A stretch of 64,000 nucleotides of DNA from Calothrix sp. 336/3 (GCF_000734895.2 NZ_CP011382.1:558001-622000); one strand, 5' to 3'; numbered from the stretch's first letter, positions 41,704-52,101 are shown. Translations and numbers: made by a program. The notes: generated by a model not told the origin, from the sequence alone.

Positions 41704-42537
41704 CTAATTAATTATGACTTCTTGGATGGCATCAATATCCATCAGATGACTATCCATGGATTCGAGATTGGGAGAATTTTCCAGGGAAGGATGGTGCTGA
41801 TAGGTTTCTAACCCAAGGGAGGAGGGAAAACAAGACTTCACAAAATTACACTGTTGACAAATTTTGCTCCCCTCTGGAATCTGGGGAAAACTTTCTCCCT
41901 GCTCATATTTATGCAACCATACCCCTAACTGACTGAGTAATTTCTCAAGATTTTTGGCTGTTAACTGGTGTTCAGTCGGACTATAAGTAAATTTGACACT
42001 TTGGGGTTTACCAGAGGATTGCACAAACCAGTAAGTTAGAGAAATATCTTCTGGCTGATACTCACTAGTTTCCGCCAAAACATACATATATAATCGAGTT
42101 TGCCAATTCTTTTCTAATTCTTTTTTATGAGGTGGTTTGGAGTAGGTTTTCCAATCAAAAATTTGCGCTGTTTGATTATCAGCAATAATTAAATCATAAA
42201 CCACGCTCAATAGGTAATTATCTAACTGTAATGTCCGGTAATGTTCACTTTCTCGAAAAGTCTCTCCTAGGGAATTAGGTAAAATAATTTCTGGTGCAGC
42301 GTTTGCAAAAGCTGTCATCCATTGGTTCAGACGCGGATCTGCTTGCACAAGGGTGTCAATTGGTAAACCCATTTCTCGCTGTTGCATCAACAGGTGAAAA
42401 CGACTTCCCAAGGTTTGCTTTTCCTCATATTCCGGATTTGCTGGAGAATATAACTGCTCTAAATAAATATGTTGAAAGTTACGGGGACAACGTTGTAATA
42501 AATTTAGTTGTCCTTGGGAAAGTCTGAATACAACCAT
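41704..42537 (-). CDS. PD-(D/E)XK nuclease-family protein with Cys cluster
   Basis: A 277-residue protein resembling the nuclease domain of AddB/Cas4-type proteins. The catalytic region is DLIIADNQTAQIFDWKTYSK (Asp and D-x-K). Four cysteines, Cys17 in LLQRCPRNFQ and Cys227, Cys230, Cys236 in CQQCNFVKSC, match the pattern that holds an iron-sulfur cluster in those families. It has no helicase domain and no cas gene nearby. Upstream of the acetyltransferase gene with 24 bases between. Confidence 0.85.
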   Translation of the reverse strand: MVVFRLSQGQLNLLQRCPRNFQHIYLEQLYSPANPEYEEKQTLGSRFHLLMQQREMGLPIDTLVQADPRLNQWMTAFANAAPEIILPNSLGETFRESEHYRTLQLDNYLLSVVYDLIIADNQTAQIFDWKTYSKPPHKKELEKNWQTRLYMYVLAETSEYQPEDISLTYWFVQSSGKPQSVKFTYSPTEHQLTAKNLEKLLSQLGVWLHKYEQGESFPQIPEGSKICQQCNFVKSCFPSSLGLETYQHHPSLENSPNLESMDSHLMDIDAIQEVIIN

Positions 42538-43104
42538 ATCTCTTTGGTAATTCGGAATGGTGAAATCACATTCAAATTAAGTAATCGTTTTGAGAAGGAG
42601 CTAAAGCCCAAAATTTTACCTATGACAATATTTTAGCTGTGTCGGTTCACTTGGGAAAACAGAAATTTCTCAACCATTGAGATAAAAATTACTGCATTGG
42701 TGCAAAAATCTGATACAATTCCCCCATCTTTCGGCGATAATATCAATTTGGGTCAGATTATCAGCAATGTACCGGACACGATATCCGACAAAGTCTGCAA
42801 TCCGAAAATATCTTCCAGGTAAAAGCTAGTTGTTCTGGGGTATGGACTATATAAACAAGAAATTTATAATAGCCATAATCCGTATTTACTCGTATTTTGA
42901 GGAAATATTTTTTTACTCTTGCCTTTACCCGCATCCCAATAAAATCAGTATTTATTCCAGTGTCGTTTCTGTAAAATATAGCTAATTTAAAGAGAGAATC
43001 AACTGATAGTTCAGCTGGTAGCGTATTCACTACATCAGCGATATCAAGATGAGAAATTATAATGATGGTTGAATATTGAATTCACCTATTTTAACCTTTC
43101 GACT
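42538..43104. other. long region upstream of the secretion locus
   Basis: No convincing gene. A minus-strand GTG frame at 42761-43030 (89 codons) has ordinary composition but no ribosome-binding site and no family I recognise; it could be the remnant of a gene. A sequence TAGTTCAGCTGGTAG near 43005-43021 looks like a tRNA D-arm but no tRNA fold follows. Confidence 0.4.
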
Positions 43105-43133
43105 TAGCTCAGGGTTAAGAGCTAGTTTTTTTA
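43105..43133 (+). terminator. terminator-like hairpin ahead of tpsB
   Basis: TAGCTC (43105-43110) pairs with GAGCTA (43119-43124) and is followed by GTTTTTTT. There is no plus-strand gene upstream, so it may end a short upstream transcript or act as an attenuator in the tpsB leader. Confidence 0.6.
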
Positions 43134-43300
43134 AAATTTAACGATTTATCTATAGCCATGATAAAAAATATCTTATATCAGAAAAATGTACATTTTTCGG
43201 GGGTTTAGCATTGCTAGACCCCTAAATTTCAGGTTAGTTAACTATAAAATAAATAATTTATTTAAATCTCGTCTTTAAAGAATTAAAAAAGGAGTGTCAG

Positions 43301-45184
43301 GTGAAATCAACTATTCATAAATCAATTATTTACTCATCTAAAATTACTTCCCAACAGCAGATAGATAAGAGTCAGATATGTGAGGGAATGTTAATAACTC
43401 CTAAAAAATATATTTTTTTTTCAGAAACTTTATTTAAACCAGTAATTACCCTGAATTTATTGCCGATTCTGTGGAAGAGTCAACCTTGGACATTTGCCTT
43501 AATTATCACAGGAGGATTATGTCATACTCCCCAGGCGATCGCCCAAACCCCAAACCCTAATTCTTTACCCAGCGATCGCCTAGAAGAAATTCCACTGAAA
43601 ACCTTACCCTCAGAGGTGTTAACACAACCATCAAACCAAGAAGAATTACTTCCTCCCGCAGAACAGCAAGCAAGTTTAGGAGACAATGATCCTAATCTCA
43701 AATTTCAGGTCAACCAGATTGAGGTAGTTGGCAGTACAATTTTTCAAGCGGCAGATTTTCAACCCATAACATCTAACTTTGTCGGACGAGAAGTGACATT
43801 TGCAGAATTAATGCAAGTTAAAGATGCAATCACCAAACTCTACACAGATAAAGGTTACGTCACCACCGGAGCATTAATTACACCCCAAACCTTAGAAGCA
43901 GGGGTAGTAAAAATTCAGGTAGTTGAAGGTAGTCTGGAAGACATCAAAATTAGTGGTACTAAACGATTACGAGATGAATATATTCGCTCACGTCTGCGAC
44001 TAGCAGCAAAAACACCTCTCAACGTACCGCGTTTGTTAGACAACCTGCAAATGCTCAAACTCGATCCCCAAATTAAAAATATCTCAGCAGAACTACAAAC
44101 AGGGGTACGTCCGGGAACTAATTCCCTACAACTGCAAGTTAAAGAAGCAGATACATTTAGAGTCACCACAACATTAGATAATGGGCGATCGCCTTCTGTG
44201 GGAAGTCTGCGTCGTGGTGCTGAATTAAATCAGGCAAATTTACTTGGTTTTGGTGATTCCCTGAGTATCGGTTATAGCAATACCAATGGCAGTAATACCC
44301 TGAACGCTAACTATACCCTACCCATCAACTCCCGTAATGGTACCATCTCATTTTCCTACGGACAGGGAAGAAATACTGTGATCGAAAAACCCTTCAGTGT
44401 TCTTGATATTCAATCTAAAAGTCGTAATTACGAGCTGGGGATACGGCAACCATTTATCCAAAAACCCACCCAAGAATTCGCCATGGGTTTATCTTTCTCC
44501 CGTCAATTTAGCCAAACAGAATTAGGTATTGATAATATTGGGGGGTTTCCTTTATCACCCGGTGCTGATTCCCAGGGAAGAACCAAAATCTCTGCGTTTC
44601 GCTTTACCCAAGAATATACCCAGCGTACCAGTCAACAAGTTTTTGCCGCGCGATCGCAATTTAGTTTAGGAGTCGATTGGTTCGGTGCTAATGTAAATGA
44701 TAATGCCCCAGATAGCCGCTTTTTTGCTTGGCGTGGACAAGCTCAGTGGTTGCGAAAATTAGCATCAGATACCCTATTTATCGTCAAGAATGATGTCCAA
44801 ATTGCTGCCGACTCCCTCGTACCTTTGGAACAATTAGGTTTAGGTGGTAGCTCAACAGTGCGGGGTTATCGTCAAGATGCACTACTAACAGACAGTGGCA
44901 TCCTATTATCTGCTGAATTCCGCTTACCTGTTGCACGAATTCCCAAGCTAGGAGGAGTCTTGCAAGTTACACCCTTCCTAGACATCGGCAAAGGTTGGAA
45001 TCATAATGGACAAAATCCCGCAAACAACACATTAATTGGTACGGGTTTCGGGTTACTTTGGCAACAAAATAATAGTTTTTCTGCCCGTTTAGATTGGGGT
45101 ATTCCCCTAACATCCGTTGAAGGGGAAAGAAGTAGTCTTCAGGAAAATGGTCTGTACTTTTCACTCAGTTATTCACCTTTCTAA
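43301..45184 (+). CDS. TpsB outer-membrane transporter (ShlB/FhaC family)
   Basis: A 627-residue outer-membrane transporter for two-partner secretion. A long N-terminal leader with a hydrophobic stretch ends near QAIAQ (about residue 81). Two POTRA domains follow (about 133-285): FQVNQIEVVGSTIF and VEGSLEDIKISGTKRL. The rest is a 16-strand beta barrel with the VRGYR motif (GGSSTVRGYRQDALL) that marks the Omp85/FhaC family. GTG is the start, with GGAG six bases before. It is the only TpsB in the window and precedes five TpsA genes, so it probably exports all of them. Confidence 0.95.
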   Translation: MKSTIHKSIIYSSKITSQQQIDKSQICEGMLITPKKYIFFSETLFKPVITLNLLPILWKSQPWTFALIITGGLCHTPQAIAQTPNPNSLPSDRLEEIPLKTLPSEVLTQPSNQEELLPPAEQQASLGDNDPNLKFQVNQIEVVGSTIFQAADFQPITSNFVGREVTFAELMQVKDAITKLYTDKGYVTTGALITPQTLEAGVVKIQVVEGSLEDIKISGTKRLRDEYIRSRLRLAAKTPLNVPRLLDNLQMLKLDPQIKNISAELQTGVRPGTNSLQLQVKEADTFRVTTTLDNGRSPSVGSLRRGAELNQANLLGFGDSLSIGYSNTNGSNTLNANYTLPINSRNGTISFSYGQGRNTVIEKPFSVLDIQSKSRNYELGIRQPFIQKPTQEFAMGLSFSRQFSQTELGIDNIGGFPLSPGADSQGRTKISAFRFTQEYTQRTSQQVFAARSQFSLGVDWFGANVNDNAPDSRFFAWRGQAQWLRKLASDTLFIVKNDVQIAADSLVPLEQLGLGGSSTVRGYRQDALLTDSGILLSAEFRLPVARIPKLGGVLQVTPFLDIGKGWNHNGQNPANNTLIGTGFGLLWQQNNSFSARLDWGIPLTSVEGERSSLQENGLYFSLSYSPF

Positions 45185-45202
45185 ACCCGGAAATTCATAC
45201 TT

Positions 45203-46372
45203 CTATTTAGCATAGGGAAGTTCAATCATAAAGCAACTTCCTTTACCAACCTCACTTTTTACTTTCACCTTCCCACCATGTTGTTCAACAATTTTCTTCA
45301 CCAAAACTAGCCCTAATCCAGTCCCCTCATATTGACGATTCAAACCGCTATCTAACTGTACAAAAGGTTGAAAAAGTGTATTGATGTCCTTGGCAGATAT
45401 CCCAATCCCATTATCAATTACATATATTACCAACCATGGAATCTCTGATGACTTCAAAATAGAAGTAATTTTCAGCTTGACTTTACCACCATTATTCGTA
45501 AATTTAACTGCATTACTCATTAAATGAATTATTGATTGAGTAATACGTCGTCTATCAAGGTTAGCGGAAGTTAAATTAGGCTGAATATCCGTAATTAATT
45601 GAATATTTTTCTTGGCTGCCTCTGGACTAATGATGGCAAGAATATCTGTACATATTTCTTCCATGTTGACAGATGCCAGTTCTAATGTAATTTTGCCTGT
45701 TTCAATTCTTGATACATCGAGAATATTCTCTATTAAACCTAACAGATGCTCGCCACTGCTTTCAATAGTTGACAATGCTTGAGTCTGTCGCTCATTCAAT
45801 GCCCCAAAAACCTCTTCTTTCAATCCTTCCGTCATCCCCAAAATTGCATTGAGAGGAGTACGAAGCTCATGACTAATCACAGAGAGAAAATTACTTTTTG
45901 CTTGGTTTGCAAGTTCTGCTTTTTATTTAGCTTTTACGACTTCATGAGTCTTTTCTGCAACGAGTTTTTCTAACTCCATCTGTAGCATATATAAGGAAAA
46001 ATGAGTCTTAATCCTTGCTAATACTTCTTGATTCTGAAACGGTTTTGTGATATAGTCTACTGCCCCTAAATCAAAGGCATGAGTAATACTATTTGTATCC
46101 ATCAAAGCCGTCATAAAAATGACTGGGATATTAGCAGTTATGGGATTCGCTTTCAGTCTGCGACAAGTCTCAAATCCATCGATTCCTGGCATCATCACAT
46201 CCAGAACGATTAAATGGGGTTTGGCATATTCTGCTTGTTCAATTGCGGATTCTCCATCTGTCGCCATCAATGTTCTCCAGCCATATGCTTGAAGAATTTC
46301 CGATAAGACTTTGAGATTATCCAAGTTATCATCAACTAAAAGAATATGCTTTGATGAAGTAAAATCCACCAT
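45203..46372 (-). pseudogene. receiver-histidine kinase gene split by an in-frame TAA
   Basis: One reading frame of 389 codons holds a receiver domain (Asp58 in LIVLDVMMPG, Lys in YITKPFQ) followed by a coiled coil ending EKTHEVVKAK, then TAA at 45923-45925, then KAELANQAKSNFLSVISHELRTPLN in the same frame: a complete HisKA and ATPase domain (DNGIGISAKD, EGTGLGLVL). In relatives this junction is uninterrupted, so a single change (for example CAA to TAA) splits the gene. Products could be the 149-residue receiver alone, plus a kinase piece if translation restarts at GTG (45880). It could also be a low-quality base. The gene lies opposite to and between tpsB and the first tpsA. Confidence 0.85.
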
Positions 46373-46836
46373 TTTTCATTCCTTAGTAAATATATAATTT
46401 CCTGTTTTCTTCTGGCTCTGTCAACAACAGCGAGTTAATTGCCTAGCTATATTTATAATTCCCTAAAAATCTCAATAACCTGTCTTTGTAAGAAGATATT
46501 TGGCAAATATTTTTTGATATATCAAATATTTACGAAATCATCCTAATTCTTCCGCTTCGCAAGTTCAGCAAGCGTTCGTTTGAGCGCTCAGAACATTGCT
46601 CATTAAGGAGAAATAACTGAAATCTCTTATTTCTCCCTACCCCATTGCAATTAACTGAGTTTTTATTCAATATGAATTGGCGATCGCCAGCCACAAGTAT
46701 AAAATACACATCATAACTCATCAGGTAATATTCCAATAAAAAAATATTTAAAAAAACTAATCCTCACAAAATTTCATTGTTAGTTACAAAATAATTTGGG
46801 GAAATCTAAACATAAGGAAGAAAAGGAGATGGGTTA
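46373..46836. other. leader region of the TpsA array
   Basis: Between the receiver gene and the first TpsA gene (divergent). It contains a long hairpin at 46607-46636 and an AAGGAG ribosome-binding site (46823-46828) eight bases before the TpsA1 ATG. The array promoter should lie here. No gene was seen. Confidence 0.5.
46607..46636. promoter_or_regulatory. 10-bp perfect inverted repeat in the TpsA leader
   Basis: GGAGAAATAA (46607-46616) and TTATTTCTCC (46627-46636) flank a ten-base loop. No T run follows on either strand, so it is not a typical terminator; it could be a protein-binding site or a 5' leader stem. Confidence 0.5.
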
Positions 46837-49332
46837 ATGAAGGCAGCTTCTATCTGTTTGAGCTTGGTGACTGGCGTTATAACAATTGGGATATTTTTAC
46901 CAGCAATGGCTCAGGTGACATCAGATGGAACAACCCAGACCATTGTCAACCCCAATAGCAATATTTTTACAATTATTAATGGTACGGCTAAAGGTAATAA
47001 TTTATTTCACAGCTTCAGTAATTTCTCTGTACCGACAAATGGTTCCGCAATCTTCGATTTAGTAAATACGCCTAATATTACAACTATCTTTAGTCGAGTC
47101 ACTGGTGGCAATATTTCTAATATTGATGGATTAATTAAAACTGTTAATAATAATCCCAACAATGCTGTCAGTTTATTTTTAATGAATCCCAATGGGATTA
47201 TCTTTGGAAAAGATGCCAAGTTAGATATTAGCGGCTCCTTTGTAGGAACAACTGCCAATAGTATTAAGTTTGCGGATGGAGTCGAATTTAGTGCAGTTAA
47301 TGCCACTGCTAACCCCTTGTTAACCATGAGCGTACCTATTGGTTTACAAATGGGGCAAAATCCCGGAGCGATTCAAGTGTATGGAGAGGGAAATAAACTG
47401 ATAGATATTACTGGCTTTGGTACAGCTAGTACCAAATATACCCCACCCGGACTACAAATCAGAGCAAATAATACGCTGTCATTGATTGGTGGGAATATCA
47501 ACTTCTCTGGTGGCGTTGTCACCACAAATGGTGGCGGACATCTAGAACTAGGTAGTGTCAGTGTTGGGCAAGTAGGACTCAAGCCCACTTCTACGGGTTG
47601 GGTTGGCGATTATTCTGCTGTGTCACAATTTAACAATATTCATCTGGCACAAGAATCACTACTGGATGCCAGTGGCAGTAATAGTTCTATCCTATTACAA
47701 GGAGGAAATATTAGCTTAACTGAGGGGTCTGCTTTGCTGTTTCAAAACTTGGGAACACAAGCATCTAAAGGAATTACAGTTAATGCTAAAGGCTCTCTGA
47801 ACCTGACAGGAAATACAACCAACGGTCAATTGGGAAGTTTCATTCAAATAAATAATTTAAGCCAAGGTCAGACAGGAGATATTACCCTCTCTGCTGCCCA
47901 GCTATATCTCCAAGATGGAGCCAGAATTGTAACTAGAACTCGGACGCAAACAGATGCGGGAAATATTATTGCAAAAGTAAGTGGCACGACTGAGATCAGT
48001 GGATTTAACCGTGACAACCCAGCCATTTATACTGCGCTCGTAACATTTTCCTTAAATAGTGGCAATGGAGGTAATATCTCATTATTCACAGATAATCTCA
48101 GGATTCTGGATTCTGGTCAGATTACTTCTATCGCTGTAAGTTCTGGAAACACTGGTAAAATTCAAGTGAATGCCGCAAAGCAAATCGAAGTTATCGGTTA
48201 CAACCCTCTAGCATTTTCAGAAAGTTCTCTATCTACCTTTACCCAGGGTTCTGGTAATGCGAATTCCACAGTCATCAACACCTCTAAATTAGTAATTAAG
48301 GGAGGAGCATCACTGGGGTCTTCTACCTTTGCCTCCGGTTCATCGGGGAGTGTGGAAATAAACGCTTCAGAGTCGATTGATATCGAAGGGCGTGGTACCC
48401 AAGGTAATGCAGCTGGGATAGTCTCTCGTATCTTTTCAAACGCTGAACTTCTGAGTCCAGAGATTCAAGCAGCTTTTAAATTACCAGCCATTCCCACTGG
48501 TGATGCGGGTTCTCTCACCATCAATACCCCATCATTACGCATTGCGAATGAGGCGACTGTGAGTGTCAAAAATGATGGTCCAGGTAAAGCAGGAAATTTG
48601 CAGATTAATGCCAACTCTCTGGTTCTAGACAACAAAAGCAGTATTGTTGCCTCTACCGCTTCTGGAAACGGAGGAGATATTGACTTAAATCTACAAGATT
48701 ATCTACTGATGCGCCACAATAGTTTGATTTCCGCCACAGCAGCAGAAGAAGGAAATGGTGGTAATGTCAAAATCAATTCTCCAGTAATTGTCGGTTTAGA
48801 AAATAGCGATATCATTGCCAATGCATTCAAAGGTAAGGGCGGCAATATTGAAATTACAACCGAAGGAATTATTGGTCTAGAATTCCGTGATACTCTCACT
48901 CCCAGAACTGACCTCACTAATGATATTACCGCCAGTTCCCAATTCAATCTTAACGGAAATGTGGAAATTAATAATGTTGGTGTTGACCCCAATTCGGGTT
49001 TAATCGAATTACCAGCAAATCTCAGTGATGCATCTCAACAAATTGCCAGTGGTTGTGATGTCAAGCAAGGTAGTAGTTTTGTTGCTACAGGAAGGGGTGG
49101 AATACCAGAAAATCCCAATCAAGAAGTGAGGACTGATCGCCCCTGGTCAGATATCCGTGATATCTCCACATACCGCAAAACCCAACCAGCACAAGCCAAA
49201 ATTCTCCCATCCCCAGAAACCCTTGTCCAAGCCACATCCTGGCGAAGAGATTCCCAAGGAAAAGTGGAATTAGTTTCAGCTAAATCTTCCACTCCAGTGC
49301 CAACATTAAGCTGTTCCGCGATAACCAAATAA
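46837..49332 (+). CDS. TpsA exoprotein 1 (filamentous haemagglutinin N-domain)
   Basis: An 831-residue secreted protein. A signal peptide (MKAASICLSLVTGVITIGIF..., cleavage after AMA near 26) is followed by the TPS domain (about 27-195) with NSNIFTIINGTAKGNNLFHS and the hallmark NPNGIIFG. The body is a right-handed beta-helix built of GNxxN-type repeats rich in Gly, Asn, Thr and Ser. The C-terminus has SGCDVKQGSSFVATGRGGIP and ends TLSCSAITK, with two conserved cysteines. TpsB recognises the TPS domain for export. Its first 23 residues differ from the other four copies; its middle is most similar to copy 3. It lacks the palindromic insertion. Confidence 0.95.
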   Translation: MKAASICLSLVTGVITIGIFLPAMAQVTSDGTTQTIVNPNSNIFTIINGTAKGNNLFHSFSNFSVPTNGSAIFDLVNTPNITTIFSRVTGGNISNIDGLIKTVNNNPNNAVSLFLMNPNGIIFGKDAKLDISGSFVGTTANSIKFADGVEFSAVNATANPLLTMSVPIGLQMGQNPGAIQVYGEGNKLIDITGFGTASTKYTPPGLQIRANNTLSLIGGNINFSGGVVTTNGGGHLELGSVSVGQVGLKPTSTGWVGDYSAVSQFNNIHLAQESLLDASGSNSSILLQGGNISLTEGSALLFQNLGTQASKGITVNAKGSLNLTGNTTNGQLGSFIQINNLSQGQTGDITLSAAQLYLQDGARIVTRTRTQTDAGNIIAKVSGTTEISGFNRDNPAIYTALVTFSLNSGNGGNISLFTDNLRILDSGQITSIAVSSGNTGKIQVNAAKQIEVIGYNPLAFSESSLSTFTQGSGNANSTVINTSKLVIKGGASLGSSTFASGSSGSVEINASESIDIEGRGTQGNAAGIVSRIFSNAELLSPEIQAAFKLPAIPTGDAGSLTINTPSLRIANEATVSVKNDGPGKAGNLQINANSLVLDNKSSIVASTASGNGGDIDLNLQDYLLMRHNSLISATAAEEGNGGNVKINSPVIVGLENSDIIANAFKGKGGNIEITTEGIIGLEFRDTLTPRTDLTNDITASSQFNLNGNVEINNVGVDPNSGLIELPANLSDASQQIASGCDVKQGSSFVATGRGGIPENPNQEVRTDRPWSDIRDISTYRKTQPAQAKILPSPETLVQATSWRRDSQGKVELVSAKSSTPVPTLSCSAITK

Positions 49333-49375
49333 CCTCAAAACCTAAATCCAATTATCAGTATTTTTTCTATTAATC

Positions 49376-49407
49376 TAGCAACCGAAGGAAAACAAACTTT
49401 GTTGCTA
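49376..49407 (+). promoter_or_regulatory. intercistronic hairpin, TpsA1-TpsA2 spacer
   Basis: TAGCAAC (49376-49382) pairs with GTTGCTA (49401-49407). The same hairpin occurs in the spacers at 52070-52101 and 57622-57653; in the third spacer (54739-54896) the right arm is disrupted. It may stabilise 3' ends or modulate downstream expression. Confidence 0.55.
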
Positions 49408-49503
49408 TCCTTTCCCTGTGTTACAAAAAATCATGGTGTTAGAAATCATGGGATTTAGGGAATTTTAAATCTGAGGAAGTAAAATCATGAAAGGGAGAAT
49501 TAG

Positions 49504-52026
49504 GTGATGAGGGGAATTACGATAGAAAATAGCTGGAAAACTAACATATTCCCATCTATATTGACAACAGCATTTCTCACATCAGTAATGATTTTACCTG
49601 TTGTTGCACAAGTAGCATCAGATGGGACAACTAAGACCATTGTCAACCCCAATAGCAATATTTTTACAATTATTAATGGTACTGCAAAGGGTAATAATTT
49701 ATTTCATAGTTTCAGTAATTTCTCTGTACCTACGGGCAGTGAAGCCAGATTTGATTTAGTAAATACGCCTAATATTACAACTATTTTTAGTCGAGTAACT
49801 GGTGGAAATATTTCTAATATTGATGGATTAATTAAAACTATTAATAATACTCCCAACAATGCTGTCAGTTTATTTTTAATGAATCACAATGGGATTATAT
49901 TTGGACAAAATGCCAAGTTAGATATTAGCGGCTCCTTTATAGGGAAGACAGCCAATAGTATTAAGTTTGCGGATGGAGTCGAATTTAGTGCAGTTAATGC
50001 CACTACTAACCCCTTGTTAACCATGAGCGTACCCATTGGCTTACAGATGGGGCAAAACTCAGGAAAAATTGCCTTACAAGGAACTGGACATCATCTCACC
50101 TCTCACAATCCACTAATTGCACCCTATACACCTACAAAATTAGAGGCTAATTTGGCTGTGAAATCGGGACGTACATTAGCACTTTTAGGTTCTTCTGTTG
50201 ACCTGAATGGTGGGATTTTACTTGCTCCGGAAGGACGAGTTGAACTCGGTGGCATAGCGCAAGGTGAAGTTAAACTCAATGCAGTCAGTCAAGGATTTAA
50301 GCTAGATTATCAAAACATTTCTAGATTTGGCGATATTAATCTTGCACAGCGATCGCTAGTAAATGTCAATGGCATTAATGCAGGTTCTATTCAAGTACAA
50401 GGTCGCAAAGTTAACCTTACAGATGGCTCCGTATTATGGGTACAAAATCGAGGAGTGCAAAAGGCTGGAGATATCGATGTTTTTGCCTCTGATACTCTGA
50501 AATTGTCTGGTGCTACTACTAACCTGAAAATCCGTACCAGTATTATCAACGAGACCATCAACAATGGTATGAGCGGTAATATTCGCATTGTCACACCAAA
50601 TTTAAGCGTTAACCACGGAGCCTTAGTTAGTAACCGTAATTACAAATCTGCCGATAGTGGACATCTTAGTATCACAACCTCTAATCTCGATGTCAGGGGT
50701 TATATTCCTAACGACCCTTCAGCCTACGCAGCAATCGGAACACTCACATTCTCTACAGGGAAGGCTGGTGACATGACAGTCACAACCAAGAATCTATCTG
50801 TATTAGATGGTGGTTATCTCGGCTCCACAACCTTTGGACTTGGTACAGGTGGTGAAGTAACAATTAATGCCGATACTGTAAATGTCATTGGCGCAACTCC
50901 CATCAGTATTCCTAGTGTTATTGCTAATACTACTATTGGGAATGGTGGTAATGCCGGGAAACTGACACTAAATACTCGCACCCTTACAGTCAAAGAAAGT
51001 GGTAGTGTGACAACTGCGAGTCTGGGAGTAGGTAATGCAGGTGATTTAACTGTGAATGCGACGGAATGGATTAATATCAGTGGTCACTCACCAAATATTA
51101 GCTATGGTAGTAATATTTCTTCAACAGTTAGCTCTCTGAGTGCCAGTTATTATTCCCAATTAATCAATGTGAGTAAAATTCCGAGAGGTTCATCCGGACA
51201 AGTGACTGTTAATAGTCCTATCCTCAAAATTAGTAATGAAGCCAGAATTAATACTGGTAACTATGGAATTGGGAATGCAGGTGCGCTGAATATCAATACA
51301 GAAAGACTGGAGTTAAATAAGGGCTTTTTAGCTAGTTTTACAGCTTCAGGACAAGGCGGTAGTATGAATATCCAAAGCGACGCCCTCATTCTTCGAGATC
51401 ACAGTCTAATTATAGGAACTGCTCTCGGTTCAGGAGATGGTGGCAATATTATAATTAATTCACCAGTGATTGTTGGATTCAATAACAGTGACATTACGGC
51501 TAATGCAGTCACAGGTCGTGGTGGTAATATTAACATCACAACTCAAGGTATCTTTGGACTAAAGTTTCGCCCCCAACTAACTTCAGAAAATGACATTACA
51601 GCCAGTTCTCAATTTGGTATTAATGGTACAGTTGATATTAATAATGTTGGCGTTGACCCCAATTCTGGCTTAATTGAACTACCAGCAAATCTTAGTGATT
51701 CATCCCAACAAATTACTAGTGGTTGTGATGTCAACCAAGGTAGTAGTTTTGTCGCTACAGGAAGAGGTGGAATACCTGAAAATCCCAATCAAGAAGTGAG
51801 GAGCGATACCTACGGTGGGCTATATAGCCTACGCCCCTGGTCTGATACCCGTGATATCTCCACATCCCGCAAAGCCCAACCAGCACAAGCCAAAATTCTC
51901 CCATCCCCAGAAACCCTTGTCCAAGCTACATCCTGGCGAAGAAACGCTCAAGGAAAAGTGGAATTAGTTGCAGCTAAATCTTCCACTCCAGTGCCAACAT
52001 TAAGCTGCTCCGCGATAACCAAATAA
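49504..52026 (+). CDS. TpsA exoprotein 2
   Basis: An 840-residue TpsA paralogue with signal peptide (cleavage after VVAQ near residue 36), TPS domain, beta-helix body and the shared C-terminal block. The hallmark motif reads NHNGIIFG instead of NPNGIIFG (a single-base change, CCC to CAC), a change at a very conserved position. The C-terminal region contains the 37-base palindromic insertion (residues SDTYGGLYSLRPW). Start: GTG 49504 with ATG directly after; GGGAG (49493-49497) suits either. A six-codon ORF (49487-49507) overlaps the start. Confidence 0.95.
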   Translation: MMRGITIENSWKTNIFPSILTTAFLTSVMILPVVAQVASDGTTKTIVNPNSNIFTIINGTAKGNNLFHSFSNFSVPTGSEARFDLVNTPNITTIFSRVTGGNISNIDGLIKTINNTPNNAVSLFLMNHNGIIFGQNAKLDISGSFIGKTANSIKFADGVEFSAVNATTNPLLTMSVPIGLQMGQNSGKIALQGTGHHLTSHNPLIAPYTPTKLEANLAVKSGRTLALLGSSVDLNGGILLAPEGRVELGGIAQGEVKLNAVSQGFKLDYQNISRFGDINLAQRSLVNVNGINAGSIQVQGRKVNLTDGSVLWVQNRGVQKAGDIDVFASDTLKLSGATTNLKIRTSIINETINNGMSGNIRIVTPNLSVNHGALVSNRNYKSADSGHLSITTSNLDVRGYIPNDPSAYAAIGTLTFSTGKAGDMTVTTKNLSVLDGGYLGSTTFGLGTGGEVTINADTVNVIGATPISIPSVIANTTIGNGGNAGKLTLNTRTLTVKESGSVTTASLGVGNAGDLTVNATEWINISGHSPNISYGSNISSTVSSLSASYYSQLINVSKIPRGSSGQVTVNSPILKISNEARINTGNYGIGNAGALNINTERLELNKGFLASFTASGQGGSMNIQSDALILRDHSLIIGTALGSGDGGNIIINSPVIVGFNNSDITANAVTGRGGNINITTQGIFGLKFRPQLTSENDITASSQFGINGTVDINNVGVDPNSGLIELPANLSDSSQQITSGCDVNQGSSFVATGRGGIPENPNQEVRSDTYGGLYSLRPWSDTRDISTSRKAQPAQAKILPSPETLVQATSWRRNAQGKVELVAAKSSTPVPTLSCSAITK
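51801..51837. repeat. palindromic repeat inserted in the tpsA2 coding sequence
   Basis: The sequence GAGCGATACC...GCCTACGCC contains the palindrome GGCTATATAGCC and is missing from tpsA1 and tpsA5. It adds eight codons in frame. It belongs to the family of short palindromic repeats (CTACGGTGGGC...GCCTACGC) common in filamentous cyanobacteria. Confidence 0.7.
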
Positions 52027-52069
52027 CCTCAAAACCTAAATCAAATTATCAGTATTTTTTCTATTCATT

Positions 52070-52101
52070 TAGCAACCGAAGGAAAACAAACTTTGTTGCT
52101 A
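52070..52101 (+). promoter_or_regulatory. intercistronic hairpin, TpsA2-TpsA3 spacer
   Basis: TAGCAAC (52070-52076) and GTTGCTA (52095-52101); identical in position relative to the flanking genes to the one at 49376. Confidence 0.55.

Noticed and set aside
42761..43030. 89-codon minus-strand frame starting with GTG
   Set aside because: No ribosome-binding site, no recognised family, and the frame extends upstream without a start; at best a gene fragment.
43005..43090. tRNA-like sequence (D-arm TAGTTCAGCTGGTAG, later GGTTGAAT)
   Set aside because: The arms do not pair into a cloverleaf and there is no matching acceptor stem.
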